NCBI RefSeq assembly: GCF_003203515.1
Contig: NZ_BGNG01000003.1
Location: 371,921 to 435,920, forward strand
Length of the DNA stretch: 64,000 nt
DNA from: Glaciecola sp. KUL10
GTDB lineage: Bacteria > Pseudomonadota > Gammaproteobacteria > Enterobacterales > Alteromonadaceae
Direction of reading: 5' to 3'
The position numbers and the translations under genes were made by a program. Below the pieces are notes generated by a model, which did no database searches, was not told where the DNA came from, and saw only the letters and a list, made by a program, of their open reading frames with translations. The number at the start of each line of letters is the position of its first letter. Position 1 is the stretch's first letter. This document shows positions 1 to 8,431 of the stretch, in pieces.

Positions 1-535
1 AAGCAGGACCCGCTTCTGATTGAATGGGGGCGAGAGCAGCAACGACCAACAATATTGGAATGACCGCTACATCTTGCATCAATAAAATTGAAAAACCTTG
101 TTGTCCAGGTGGTGTTTGTAAAATTCTTTGCTCATTCATGAGTTGGATAGCAAACGCAGTAGAAGAGAGAGCGAGACCAAGCCCAATAGCGATGCTTGCC
201 GCCATAGAAAGTTCAAACATTGCGAAACAAATAAAACTTATTAAACAAGCACTTATACTTAACTGCAAGCCACCGCTGATCAGTATTTGATTGCGCATCC
301 GCCATAGAGTTTTCGGTTCTAATTCTAGTCCAATCACGAATAAAAGAAGGATCACTCCCAATTCAGCAAAGTGCAAAATGGTAAAGGGATCGCTTACTAG
401 ATTGAGTACAGATGGGCCGATCAAAACGCCGGCTATTAAGTAACCTAAAATCGCACCCAGCTTTAACTTTTTAAAAAGAGGAACCGCAACAAGCGTCGCC
501 GCTAAGAAGATAGCTGAAGAACCAAGAATTGACAT
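1..535 (-). CDS. Kef-type K+/H+ antiporter (CPA2), N-terminal part
   Basis: Minus-strand reading frame that runs off the left edge; about 178 residues of the N-terminus are present. It starts MSILGSSAIFLAATLVAVPL and is almost wholly hydrophobic, with successive membrane helices. Typical CPA2 features are the GYLIAGVLIGPS segment, the LLLFVIGLELEP segment and GLALSSTAFAIQLM. These match the membrane domain of KefB/KefC and YbaL, which exchange K+ or Na+ for protons across the inner membrane. The C-terminal part, where a TrkA-N domain would lie, is outside the window, so the subtype cannot be decided. It is followed on the same strand only by the window edge and is separated from the bufferin operon by a terminator. 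Confidence 0.85.
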   Translation of the reverse strand, partial: MSILGSSAIFLAATLVAVPLFKKLKLGAILGYLIAGVLIGPSVLNLVSDPFTILHFAELGVILLLFVIGLELEPKTLWRMRNQILISGGLQLSISACLISFICFAMFELSMAASIAIGLGLALSSTAFAIQLMNEQRILQTPPGQQGFSILLMQDVAVIPILLVVAALAPIQSEAGPA

Positions 536-583
536 AAATGCGTCCAATCATCATTTCGTTGACTCAAGTGTAAGCGATATAGT

Positions 584-612
584 AAAAAAAACGCACTAAG
601 AAGTGCGTTTTT
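584..612 (-). terminator. Rho-independent terminator after doxX
   Basis: A 7-bp stem (ACGCACT at 591-597 with AGTGCGT at 602-608) extends through flanking A and T tracts. Read on the minus strand it ends in a run of T. It lies just past the doxX stop, so it should end the bufferin operon. The T tract on the other side could let it work in both directions. Confidence 0.8.
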
Positions 613-633
613 ATGCAATTTTTTGCAATCTAT

Positions 634-1065
634 TTATTTGATTTTCATGAAATTATCAGCGGACAACTTACCTGAGCCCCAAATGACAACTAAAGCTGCT
701 AACCCGGCCCAAATTAGATGCAAGTTGTAAGCGGCCATTGGCATATCCTCTAGACTAATAACGGCTACATAATTCACAATAAACAAACCCGCCGCAGCTT
801 TGCGGCCAAACAATCCTAGCGCTAACAACACCGGCAAGACTAGTTCGCCAACAGTTGCAAGATATGCAGCAAGTTCGAAATTTAGCAAGGGTACAGCATA
901 TTCATACTCAAACAACATCAGTGTCGATTCCCAATCGTTGAGTTTAGTCAAACCTGATTTAAAAAACACCCATGCAACATACAGACGCGCACCCAATAAA
1001 GCCAAAGGTTGAAGGTAATCTGCAGGCGCAAAAACACGGTTGTAAATTTCAATAATTTTGTTCAT
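634..1065 (-). CDS. DoxX family membrane protein of the bufferin operon (BufD/HvfD type)
   Basis: A 143-residue, four-helix membrane protein of the DoxX family. The motif LGARLYVAWVFFKSGLTKL near residue 27 is characteristic. The start MNKIIEIY is chosen because AGAGA lies 6 bases upstream; an earlier in-frame start would overlap the preceding gene. It is the last gene of the leftward cluster bufA-bufB-bufC-doxX. In published bufferin and Hvf clusters a DoxX protein is a regular member; it is thought to act in the inner membrane, but its role is not firmly established. It is followed directly by a strong terminator. Confidence 0.85.
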   Translation of the reverse strand: MNKIIEIYNRVFAPADYLQPLALLGARLYVAWVFFKSGLTKLNDWESTLMLFEYEYAVPLLNFELAAYLATVGELVLPVLLALGLFGRKAAAGLFIVNYVAVISLEDMPMAAYNLHLIWAGLAALVVIWGSGKLSADNFMKIK

Positions 1066-1097
1066 TAAAGCTTCTCTGTAATTAGTGCGTGTTATTC

Positions 1098-1898
1098 TCA
1101 CGACTGTTTAGTTATACCAACGACTTGCTTGCTCTCAATCAACTGACTAAGCCATTGAGTTAGGTCTATTTGTTGCGCCTCTACCTCGGCAATGATTTCG
1201 GCTGCATTCGCCTTTTTCGCCAACAGTTGGAAAGCGCTTAATGCTTGCTCTTCCAACCAAATTGCATTTGCTTTATAGTCTGGACGCCACAATACAAGAG
1301 ACCGAGGCTTATCTTGGTTTATTGCATTGTGAATCAAATTAGTTGTGTTTTTTTGCAAGGCTTCTTTTTCAAGCGCATTGATTGACGCATCATTGGCTAG
1401 GCGATGCAATTCGATTACAGGAAACCAAAATGCTTTCACAACAAAGGCCGCACTTGTGTCAAAGGTGAGTGTTGTTAAATCATGCTCTTGCAACAATGCA
1501 AAGCTAGCTGAATTTGGTATAACATCAGACGCTCGTTGAGCTTGATGAATCAACCAATCATATTCAGCAACTTCTGATAAATATGGAAATGCCAATAAAT
1601 CATCTTGTTGGGTAATCACAGCTGGGAAACATTTACCATACTCTCCCCAGTCGAATTGCGTTTTTGATTCTGTTTGCAATAATTTTGCCACTAAAAAACG
1701 AAATGCCTTTCGCCCCATTAATGATTCAACAGTAGGAAACGTAATGGCCAACGCGCGCGCAGCATTTTCAAACAAGTTATTACGATAGATATCAATGGAA
1801 CGCTGAACATCTGGCTCCTGCTCTAATGCCAAGGTAGACCCTGGTTTATGAAAAATAAAATTGATCAAATCATTTTGATATCGACTGTTAGCGTTCAT
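1098..1898 (-). CDS. BufC/HvfC-type partner of the MNIO enzyme (DUF2063)
   Basis: A 266-residue soluble protein of the DUF2063 family. Its N-terminal domain carries the family pattern around residues 30-75 (IDIYRNNLFENAARALAITF, then PTVESLMG). Proteins of this kind bind the precursor peptide and act with the multinuclear iron oxidase (MNIO) next door during peptide maturation. The start at MNANSRYQ is supported by AAAGGTGG about 4 bases upstream. It sits 54 bases after bufB and 32 bases before doxX, all on the minus strand, so the genes are very likely co-transcribed. Confidence 0.85.
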   Translation of the reverse strand: MNANSRYQNDLINFIFHKPGSTLALEQEPDVQRSIDIYRNNLFENAARALAITFPTVESLMGRKAFRFLVAKLLQTESKTQFDWGEYGKCFPAVITQQDDLLAFPYLSEVAEYDWLIHQAQRASDVIPNSASFALLQEHDLTTLTFDTSAAFVVKAFWFPVIELHRLANDASINALEKEALQKNTTNLIHNAINQDKPRSLVLWRPDYKANAIWLEEQALSAFQLLAKKANAAEIIAEVEAQQIDLTQWLSQLIESKQVVGITKQS

Positions 1899-1952
1899 TT
1901 TCCACCTTTTATGAAGCAACCATGGTTTAGTGCACAACCATGCCTGATAAGA

Positions 1953-2858
1953 CTACTTGGGTAACACGATCTGCTGGGCTTTTTTTGCCTCAGCAAGTAG
2001 CACAGTCCAAGACGGAATATTAGTATCCCATTCAACTAAGCTTGGTGTACCATTAAATAGACCGGATGCATACTCAAATAATTCCCAACACTGTTGGCTT
2101 ACTTTAGCGCCATGGTCATCAATAATTGTGTCGATATTTTCTTGCGTTGAATAGCCTGCTAAGTGAATCTCACCTACCGCGTTAACAGGAAGTTCATTTA
2201 GCGCCTGCTTAAGATAAGAAACCGGCGAGTCGGTATGACGATTTAGTGCGTTGATCAATAGGTTGTTGAGGTCTAAAAGCAAACCACAACCGCTACGTTC
2301 ACACATTAATGTCAAAAACTCGAACTCTTGCATTTGCTGTTCACATAGCTGTTCATTTAACTGTTCAGGTTGCAGGTAAGCAGATAAGTTTTCAATCAGT
2401 ATCGGTCTTTTTATGCGATCTTGCACACGTAGGATTTGGCTCACAATAGTGTCCAACGATTGCTTATCATATGATATCGGCAACAGATCACCAGAGTGTA
2501 ACAATTTACCATCGACCATTGCCCTGTTAAAACAAAGATGCTCAGAGACTAACTTGGGTTGGAACTCATCAATTAAACTCGCAAATTGCGACAATACAAA
2601 CTCAGGTACAAGATGCTGTGAACCTAAACCTAGGGATGTGCCGTGAATGCTTAAATCAAATTTTTCATTCACTTGGTGAAGTAGGGTTTTACTTGCGCCA
2701 CCTTTAGCGAAAAAATTTTCAGCGTGGACTTCAACAAAATCAATTAAATCAATATGTTCATCACCATACAAAGCTTGTTGATAATGAGAGTGACGAAGCC
2801 CAACACCGATATCAGTCTTGGGCTTCGTTATAGTTTTGTTTTCGAACGTCTCAGCCAT
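1953..2858 (-). CDS. MNIO (DUF692) peptide-modifying iron oxidase, BufB/HvfB type
   Basis: A 301-residue TIM-barrel enzyme of the DUF692 (multinuclear non-haem iron oxidase) family. Visible family blocks, in order: GVGLRHSHY, DFVEVHAENFF, LSIHGTSLGLGS, EHLCFNR, LIENLSAY, LLLDLNNL, GEIHLAGY and DDHGAKV; the His, Glu and Asp residues in these are the usual iron ligands. Family members oxidise Cys or Asn of ribosomal peptides; in bufferins, Cys becomes thiooxazole. The start is the ATG that opens MAETFENK; a TTG two codons earlier is possible. The adjacent bufA gene encodes its obvious substrate. Confidence 0.92.
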   Translation of the reverse strand: MAETFENKTITKPKTDIGVGLRHSHYQQALYGDEHIDLIDFVEVHAENFFAKGGASKTLLHQVNEKFDLSIHGTSLGLGSQHLVPEFVLSQFASLIDEFQPKLVSEHLCFNRAMVDGKLLHSGDLLPISYDKQSLDTIVSQILRVQDRIKRPILIENLSAYLQPEQLNEQLCEQQMQEFEFLTLMCERSGCGLLLDLNNLLINALNRHTDSPVSYLKQALNELPVNAVGEIHLAGYSTQENIDTIIDDHGAKVSQQCWELFEYASGLFNGTPSLVEWDTNIPSWTVLLAEAKKAQQIVLPK

Positions 2859-2901
2859 TGTCAAAATCTACCGTCAAGGTTCGAATTTAATTAAAGTAGG
2901 C

Positions 2902-3195
2902 TTAGCTGTTTTTTTCAGCTTGCATTTTTTTGAACAGTTTCTTAGCTTCTTTACGATCATATCCGCCAAGCTCTTTACATGTACCAGCGGGTACTAGACG
3001 CCACTCGCCGATATCATTATCAACCGTTGATTGACCCGCACAGCTATGTGTTCCTGCCAAATTACCACAGTCATTTTGACCGGCAGGAGAAACGCCGTAA
3101 CACTTTTCTTTTTTCTTCTTCGCTTCGGCAGTATCAACTACACCCGCGATCATAACTGTTGATAGTGCTGCCGCAATTGCTAATTTAGTATTCAT
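2902..3195 (-). CDS. Bufferin precursor peptide (DUF2282 family, BufA1-like)
   Basis: A 97-residue secreted peptide. It has a signal peptide of about 25 residues ending TAEA, then a mature part with exactly four Cys: KCYG, NDCGN, HSCAG and GTCKE. The SPAGQNDCGN and GTHSCAGQ pattern is that of DUF2282 bufferin-1 precursors. Known bufferins are exported, carry Cys-derived thiooxazoles made by the MNIO enzyme and chelate copper in the periplasm, so a copper-protection role is inferred here. AGAGGAATTCAAA precedes the ATG. It heads the operon and has its own promoter candidate at 3280-3308. Confidence 0.92.
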   Translation of the reverse strand: MNTKLAIAAALSTVMIAGVVDTAEAKKKKEKCYGVSPAGQNDCGNLAGTHSCAGQSTVDNDIGEWRLVPAGTCKELGGYDRKEAKKLFKKMQAEKNS

Positions 3196-3279
3196 TTTGA
3201 ATTCCTCTACTTGCTTGGGTTAAGTTTTGTGCAAATTGCTCATCAATTGCACTTTTCTAGTGTTATATATATACCGGCG

Positions 3280-3308
3280 AAAGTACAAAAAACTTTCACC
3301 AGTGTCAA
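3280..3308 (-). promoter_or_regulatory. Candidate promoter of the bufferin operon
   Basis: On the minus strand, TTGACA (3303-3308) is followed after 17 bases by TACTTT (3280-3285), 85 bases before the bufA start. The spacer and -10 region form a short dyad (GAAAG...CTTTC), and a TA-rich stretch (TATATATAA) lies just downstream. The position, just beyond the YHS gene stop, suggests bufABCD can be transcribed separately from that gene. Bufferin operons in other bacteria answer to metal stress through dedicated sigma factors; nothing here identifies the regulator. Confidence 0.5.
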
Positions 3309-3314
3309 AATATT

Positions 3315-3815
3315 TTACAAAGATTCTGCTGGGGTATCGGCAATCACAGCCCAGTACTCATTTGCGTCGCTAATTAACTCTTCAGTATTCAAAACCCAAC
3401 GCGACTGTACTTTTTTGTTTAAATTCAGGTATAGCTTTCCATCAACTACGGCAAATGCTTCCGGATCGATATCAAATTTCTTTTCTTTTGAAACACCAAA
3501 TGCACAGTACCCACCATATTGAGGCGCATATTTTGCTGGGTTACCTTCAAACATAGCTTTATTCGACGCAGAGCTAAACAAATAGGTGGCGCCTTGATAT
3601 TGCGCAGTGTGCGCTGAAACACCTTGAACTGCTTTGGATTCAGTGAAATAAGCAACCGGATCGTAACCCTTTATTGCTAATTTGCTGTCTGACACGTTCA
3701 CTGAGGTGATAACTGAGTCTGCTTGTGTAGGAATGATGCCGCAACCTGTTGCAGTAAACGCAACAATTACCGCCGCTGCTGCTAGAGATTTAGTACCTTT
3801 GAAAATAGATAGCAT
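3315..3815 (-). CDS. YHS-domain lipoprotein
   Basis: A 166-residue lipoprotein. Residues 1-25 form a signal with the lipobox ATGC. Residues about 45-100 are a YHS domain (GYDPVAYFTE...YQGATYLFSSASNKAMFEGNPAKYAPQYGGYCAFGV). YHS domains are small, metal-associated modules found in heavy-metal and copper proteins. The ATG at MLSIFKGT has GGAG 8 bases upstream; a TTG 12 bases earlier is less likely. It lies just upstream of the bufferin operon on the same strand, so a shared role in periplasmic metal handling is a reasonable inference. Confidence 0.85.
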   Translation of the reverse strand: MLSIFKGTKSLAAAAVIVAFTATGCGIIPTQADSVITSVNVSDSKLAIKGYDPVAYFTESKAVQGVSAHTAQYQGATYLFSSASNKAMFEGNPAKYAPQYGGYCAFGVSKEKKFDIDPEAFAVVDGKLYLNLNKKVQSRWVLNTEELISDANEYWAVIADTPAESL

Positions 3816-3876
3816 TTGATGCTCCAATTAGTTTTAGATAGCATACCTAAGTATTTTTATCTTTTATTTCAATATC

Positions 3877-3968
3877 TTAATACCAAGCCGCATCTATATT
3901 ATGAGTTAGCCTAGCGCGCTCGAGCATCGAAGCTCATTAACGCTAAAGAAGACCTAATCGGGTATTAA
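3877..3968. repeat. 92-bp intergenic element with terminal inverted repeats
   Basis: TTAATACC at 3877-3884 and GGTATTAA at 3961-3968 are perfect inverted ends enclosing 76 bases. The inner part has further dyad symmetry around GCGCGCTCGAGC. There is no open frame. The shape is that of a small MITE-like or intergenic repeat. It occupies most of the 313-base gap between the YHS gene and atl; the rest of that gap shows only AT-rich sequence, probably promoter DNA of the YHS gene. Confidence 0.45.
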
Positions 3969-4128
3969 ATACTTTCATTAAAAATGCAAATACCGAGTAA
4001 AAACCAAGTTTAATTTAAAATATATCTATATATTTCAAACGGTTAACTTTTTATTTTTTTGAAAAATTTAGCATCTGCATGAACTAGAAGCTATTCTGTA
4101 GCTATAATTTTTGAAACAGTACATTGGG

Positions 4129-4470
4129 CTAATAACCCAATTGCATTAACTCACCTAAATCTGGTTGCCATTGGAAGGTTGCTAACTTTACGCGATGATT
4201 AAAAACGGCAACCCCCTCTTCCTGCAACATACCAATTTGCCTTAAAGCTTGCTCGGAACCTCTGGGAAATGCGACTTGTCCAGTTGAGCGCAACACTCTA
4301 TACCAAGCGACGGTCATACCCGCAGGAATCTGTCCTAAACTTTTCCCGACTAAACGAGCTTTGCCTGGGAGACCAGACAAATCGGCTATTTGTCCATAGC
4401 TTGCGACCCTGCCACTTGGTATTGCGTTTACTGTCCTAAATATCCTTTGGTATTTTTGAGCAGTTTGCAT
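4129..4470 (-). CDS. Alkyltransferase-like protein (Atl/YbaZ type)
   Basis: A 113-residue protein with the fold of the C-terminal domain of O6-alkylguanine-DNA alkyltransferase: IPSGRVASYGQIADLSG, then GKSLGQIPAG. Where a true alkyltransferase has PCHR with the acceptor Cys, this protein has AWYR, so Trp replaces Cys. Such Atl proteins bind alkylated guanine without repairing it and hand the lesion to nucleotide excision repair. The start MQTAQKYQR is preceded by an excellent AGGAGGAGA site; earlier in-frame codons would bypass it. It follows kynU by 60 bases on the same strand. Confidence 0.85.
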   Translation of the reverse strand: MQTAQKYQRIFRTVNAIPSGRVASYGQIADLSGLPGKARLVGKSLGQIPAGMTVAWYRVLRSTGQVAFPRGSEQALRQIGMLQEEGVAVFNHRVKLATFQWQPDLGELMQLGY

Positions 4471-4530
4471 ACTGGGGTCTCCTCCTACTACATTGATTTG
4501 CATATTAAATAGATCAACCATTAAAAAATG

Positions 4531-5835
4531 CTATGTAACGGCATTTCGTTGTGCAAACTCATCATTCAAATATGTCTTATTGTCCATAATATCGCAAAGC
4601 ACCTCGACGGCGTTGAAGCATGATTCAAAACTCAAAAACAATGGAGAAAAACCTAAACGCAGAATATCTGGCGCTCTAAAATCAGCAATCACTCCATGTT
4701 TGATGAGCACTTGACATATTTCATAGGCACTAGGATGAGCATAGGCTAACTGGCTCCCCCTTGAGTTCACATTCAATGGAGACGAGAGTTGCAGTTCATT
4801 TAGACATGGTTGGTCCGCGATAAGCTCACTTACAAAGGTAGTCATGTCGCAAGATTTGGCTCTAATATCTTCAATATTCAGCCCATCAAAAACATCTAGT
4901 GCAGCATCTAACACACTCATCGAAATTACATTTGGTGTACCACACAACATTTGATTTATATTGTTCGCAGGCTGATATTCTGAAGAGAATGCAAACGGAG
5001 AGGCATGCCCCATCCAGCCACATAACGGTTGTTGCAAGTTATGTAGGTGCTTTTGATTCACATAAACAAAGGCGGGTGCTCCGGGACCGCCATTTAAGTA
5101 TTTGTATCCGCAACCCACCGCAAAATCAACTTCATATTTATCTAACGCAACAGGTAATACACCTGCACTATGTGCTAAGTCCCAAATAACAAGGATTCCT
5201 TTTTGATGCGCTCTTTTAGTGAGTCGCTCCATGTCAAGAACCTCACCGCTTCTAAAATTGACATGAGTTAGCATAAGTACAGCAATATCTTCACCACGCT
5301 CTTCAATTAGCCTATCCAATAAACTTGCTTCGCAGTGCTGCAATTCAACTTGCGCTTTACCAACTAACGATTGAAGCCCTTCTACCATATATAAATCAGT
5401 TGGGAAATTATCCGTCTGAGAAAGGACAATGCTGCGACCTTTTTGTTTTAAAAGTGCCACACTCAATAATTTAAATAAGTTCACTGATATAGAGTCACAA
5501 GCGATAACTGACGATTCGTTCGCGCCTATCAAGCGCGCTATTTTCTTACCAACGGTCACTGGTAAGTCAATCCATGCGTGTTTATTCCAGCTAGTGATAA
5601 GATCATTTGCCCATTGTTTTTCTACCACCTCTACCGCTCGTTTTTTAGCAGATAGAGGCATCGGCCCTAATGAGTTTCCATCGAGGTAAAGCAAAGAGTC
5701 TGGTATCAAAAACTCACCAATCAAATAAGCCAGTGAATCTTCCCGATCGAGCGATTGCGCCTTACTGAACCAAACATCCCTGCGGTTCAAACAGCTTCCA
5801 TTGAGATATTTAGTTGTGTTTAACGAATTGGTCAT
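4531..5835 (-). CDS. kynU: Kynureninase
   Basis: A 434-residue PLP enzyme that splits kynurenine (or 3-hydroxykynurenine) into anthranilate (or 3-hydroxyanthranilate) and alanine. Family signatures: YLDGNSLGPMP near the N-terminus, THVNFRSGEVLDM, WDLAHSAGVLPV (a PLP-contacting region), and GYKYLNGGPGAPAF, whose Lys near residue 244 should form the Schiff base. DILRLGFSPLF closes the C-terminal domain. Length is normal for the family. It follows the alpha/beta hydrolase at 5910-6782, the likely formamidase, by 74 bases on the same strand. Confidence 0.95.
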   Translation of the reverse strand: MTNSLNTTKYLNGSCLNRRDVWFSKAQSLDREDSLAYLIGEFLIPDSLLYLDGNSLGPMPLSAKKRAVEVVEKQWANDLITSWNKHAWIDLPVTVGKKIARLIGANESSVIACDSISVNLFKLLSVALLKQKGRSIVLSQTDNFPTDLYMVEGLQSLVGKAQVELQHCEASLLDRLIEERGEDIAVLMLTHVNFRSGEVLDMERLTKRAHQKGILVIWDLAHSAGVLPVALDKYEVDFAVGCGYKYLNGGPGAPAFVYVNQKHLHNLQQPLCGWMGHASPFAFSSEYQPANNINQMLCGTPNVISMSVLDAALDVFDGLNIEDIRAKSCDMTTFVSELIADQPCLNELQLSSPLNVNSRGSQLAYAHPSAYEICQVLIKHGVIADFRAPDILRLGFSPLFLSFESCFNAVEVLCDIMDNKTYLNDEFAQRNAVT

Positions 5836-5909
5836 TTTATGAATCTAAAAGTAAGTAATACGGAATACCAAACTATACGTGTCTGGCACCTAATTGGCCC
5901 TGCTCATTA

Positions 5910-6782
5910 TTAAATAGTTTTCAAACTTTTCAGCAGTAAATCAAAGGCCTGAGATCCTGGGTGAATCCAATCAAAATGGCCAGCCCCTTCAAATAGCACT
6001 TGCTGCATCTGCGGATGCTGCCCTTGACTAACAGGCACAATGGTATCAAGTGTTCCGTGTAATAAAATTGCAGAATAACGGTTTGATTCAACAAAGCGAA
6101 TATTAACCGGGTTCGCTAAATAGTACGCAATCGGTTTAGTTGAAGGTGTGCCGCTCATGAATGAGGATGTGGCCGTTTGACAAGAATTACTTCCCTTAGC
6201 ATATGCGTTAACATCTGAAATAGCAGCTAAGCCAACAAGGTTTATTTTTGTATTGGTAGGTAAAATATTGTTCGCATCTGAAGCAGCAAGCATCGCTAAA
6301 TGGCCACCAGCAGAATGTCCTACTATATTGACCGCTGACAAATCGACACCAAACTGCTCAAGCTCGCTAATACTTTTCAGACCTGCTTTGACATCTTCAA
6401 ATGCAATGGGCCATTCGCCACCAGAACCGGTTCGCCTATATTCGATAGACCATACATGAAACCCTGCTTGAGACAAAGCTGTGCTTAATGGCTTTGAATG
6501 GAGAATATCAAACATATCAAGCCAGCAGCCACCATGAACTAATACAACGACCCCCTTGGCCACACCACGAGCTCGCCAAAACAAACTGTACTGCTGATCT
6601 GACTTACTGCCATAACTGACTTTAAGCGTTGGCTCAGTTGACGCTAGCTCAGCCACCTGACTATATGGAACATTTAGACCCACTTTCGGGTAGTCAATAA
6701 TTCCCTTAGCTACTACAAACTTTGAGCTAAATAAAATCAGTGCAATAGAAGTCAAACAAGCGATTTTAATAAAATTTAACAT
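5910..6782 (-). CDS. Alpha/beta hydrolase, candidate kynurenine formamidase
   Basis: A 290-residue alpha/beta hydrolase with a hydrophobic N-terminal signal of about 25 residues ending VVAKG. HGGCW near residue 83 resembles the HGGAW oxyanion motif of esterase-type kynurenine formamidases; the nucleophile Ser is in GHSAGGH, and Asp and His follow in HGTLDTIVP and GAGHFDW. It lies directly upstream of kynU, so removal of the formyl group from N-formylkynurenine is the obvious inference. The signal peptide is odd, because kynureninase is cytoplasmic. A general carboxylesterase cannot be excluded. No tryptophan dioxygenase is present in the window. Confidence 0.7.
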   Translation of the reverse strand: MLNFIKIACLTSIALILFSSKFVVAKGIIDYPKVGLNVPYSQVAELASTEPTLKVSYGSKSDQQYSLFWRARGVAKGVVVLVHGGCWLDMFDILHSKPLSTALSQAGFHVWSIEYRRTGSGGEWPIAFEDVKAGLKSISELEQFGVDLSAVNIVGHSAGGHLAMLAASDANNILPTNTKINLVGLAAISDVNAYAKGSNSCQTATSSFMSGTPSTKPIAYYLANPVNIRFVESNRYSAILLHGTLDTIVPVSQGQHPQMQQVLFEGAGHFDWIHPGSQAFDLLLKSLKTI

Positions 6783-6896
6783 GCCGAAATCGGTTCCTCA
6801 AAAAGGTGGAATATAGCAAGACAATAAGATTTAAAAAGAGTATAACTTACTGAAAAGTAACTTGCTTTAAAACTCCAAAAGTCAAGGAAAGCTTAG

Positions 6897-7313
6897 ATGA
6901 TTATTCAAAGAAAAATAGAACTTAGCCCTAGAAAACGTGGTTTCCACATCATTACAGGTGAAGTAATTAAACATCTTCCCGAACTGCCTCAGGTTAAAGT
7001 GGGCTTATTAAACATATTTATTCAACATAGCTCGGCTTCACTTAGCATTAATGAAAATGCAGACCCAAGTGTGCGTGAGGATATGGAAAAACACATTAAC
7101 ATCATGGTTCCTGAAAACGCGCCATATTACAAACACATCTATGAAGGTGAAGATGATATGCCGGCCCACATAAAAGCATCACTTATTGGCAGCAGTGTGA
7201 GTATCCCAATAAAAGATGGCAAACTATTACTGGGAGTATGGCAGGGAATTTATCTGGGTGAGCACCGAATTAAAGGCGGCGCTAGAACGATAATAATGTC
7301 AATCGTCCAGTAG
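6897..7313 (+). CDS. yjbQ: YjbQ family protein (UPF0047)
   Basis: A 138-residue single-domain protein of the YjbQ/UPF0047 family. Conserved blocks are FIQHSSASLSINENADPSVR, DDMPAHIKASLIG, and LGVWQGIYLGEHR near the C-terminus. E. coli YjbQ has weak thiamine phosphate synthase activity, but the physiological role of the family is unsettled. It stands alone, divergent from the formamidase/kynureninase pair. Length and the run of conserved His and Asp residues are normal. Confidence 0.9.
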   Translation: MIIQRKIELSPRKRGFHIITGEVIKHLPELPQVKVGLLNIFIQHSSASLSINENADPSVREDMEKHINIMVPENAPYYKHIYEGEDDMPAHIKASLIGSSVSIPIKDGKLLLGVWQGIYLGEHRIKGGARTIIMSIVQ

Positions 7314-7482
7314 CAGAACAAGATTGTCTTGTCTTATAAAAGTGTGAATATAAATAACAGTATCGCAGCTAATTCAAGTTACTGAGGAATGATACAAAGG
7401 TATAAAGAGTTAACTCGTACTAAACAATTTAAATCTCTATAATTCTTTGAGTCGAATTAAGAACTTGAGGCATTATCCTAAG

Positions 7483-8379
7483 ATGAAAGAGTTATGTAAA
7501 ACAGTTGCCTTTGCTGTGATTATCTTTTTCACTAGCGGCGCATATTCGGCCAACAAAGAGGTATTAAAAGTACCTAAGTCACGTTCTGTTTTCGATATCT
7601 CTCACGTATTTCATATCCAACTAATGATGAATGCGCTCGAGAGGAGTGGCGACTATCCTATTTTACCAAGACTCGAAGAGACTTTTGAAATGTCAATGGG
7701 GCGAGCCGAGCAAGAACTCAAGAGCGGCGGAAAGCTCGACATTTATTGGCTCGGCGCGAGCAAAGCGAATACAAAAGGCCTAAGAGCAATTCATTACCCA
7801 ACAACAAAAGGCTTGATTGGATATAGAAAGTTCTTAATAAACAAAGCAAGTAAAGCGAAACTTGATAAGGTGCAGTCCACTGAGATGCTTTCACAACTGA
7901 CTGCATGCCAAGGCAGTCACTGGCCCGATACTCGAATCCTAGGACAAGCTAGCCTTCCCGTCGTTACGAGTACTGACTACGAAACATTATTTAAACTTCT
8001 GGATCGTGGCAGGTGTGACTATTTCCCTCGAGGCTACCACGATGTCCTTGGCGAATTAGAAACAAGGCAGGGCTTATATCCCAACTTGATGCAATATGAC
8101 AGAATCATGCTGCATTACCCATATGCGGTCTATTTTTATACAAGTGTCGAAAACGAAGCTCTCGCGCGAAGCATGGAAAAAGGCTTAGAACGAATGTTTC
8201 GATCCGGAGATATGGAGAGATTTATGCAACTTCATCCGCTCACCTCAGATATATTCCCTTTGTCGGATGAGTCAGCAACCCTGATCTTAAAAATTGATAA
8301 CCACGATTTACCAGATGAGTCAGAGCCTAATAACGCTATGTTCTGGTTACAACCGAGTGATTTCAATTTCAATAACTGA
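7483..8379 (+). CDS. Periplasmic substrate-binding-like protein
   Basis: A 298-residue secreted protein. MKELCKTVAFAVIIFFTSGA is a clear signal peptide. The rest looks like a type II periplasmic binding fold of the bacterial extracellular solute-binding kind: a short lobe containing ELKSGGKLDIYWLGASK, a hinge, and a second lobe with LLDRGRCDYFPRGYHDVLGE and HYPYAVYFYTS. No transport or sensor domain is attached and no permease is nearby. Proteins like this are common in Alteromonadales as orphan genes of unknown ligand. The ATG at 7483 is preferred to a TTG 36 bases earlier because it starts the signal peptide. Confidence 0.65.
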   Translation: MKELCKTVAFAVIIFFTSGAYSANKEVLKVPKSRSVFDISHVFHIQLMMNALERSGDYPILPRLEETFEMSMGRAEQELKSGGKLDIYWLGASKANTKGLRAIHYPTTKGLIGYRKFLINKASKAKLDKVQSTEMLSQLTACQGSHWPDTRILGQASLPVVTSTDYETLFKLLDRGRCDYFPRGYHDVLGELETRQGLYPNLMQYDRIMLHYPYAVYFYTSVENEALARSMEKGLERMFRSGDMERFMQLHPLTSDIFPLSDESATLILKIDNHDLPDESEPNNAMFWLQPSDFNFNN

Positions 8380-8431
8380 AATTAAGTAACGGCCTAACAA
8401 CAAAACGCAACACTTTGCATTTTAACATTTC

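Noticed and set aside
24..290. An 88-codon plus-strand frame at the left edge
   Set aside because: It lies opposite the Kef-type antiporter frame, which has clear family motifs; the plus-strand product has none.
3841..4128. A small gene in the gap between the YHS gene and atl
   Set aside because: No frame with a ribosome site or family resemblance was found; the inverted-end element explains most of it.
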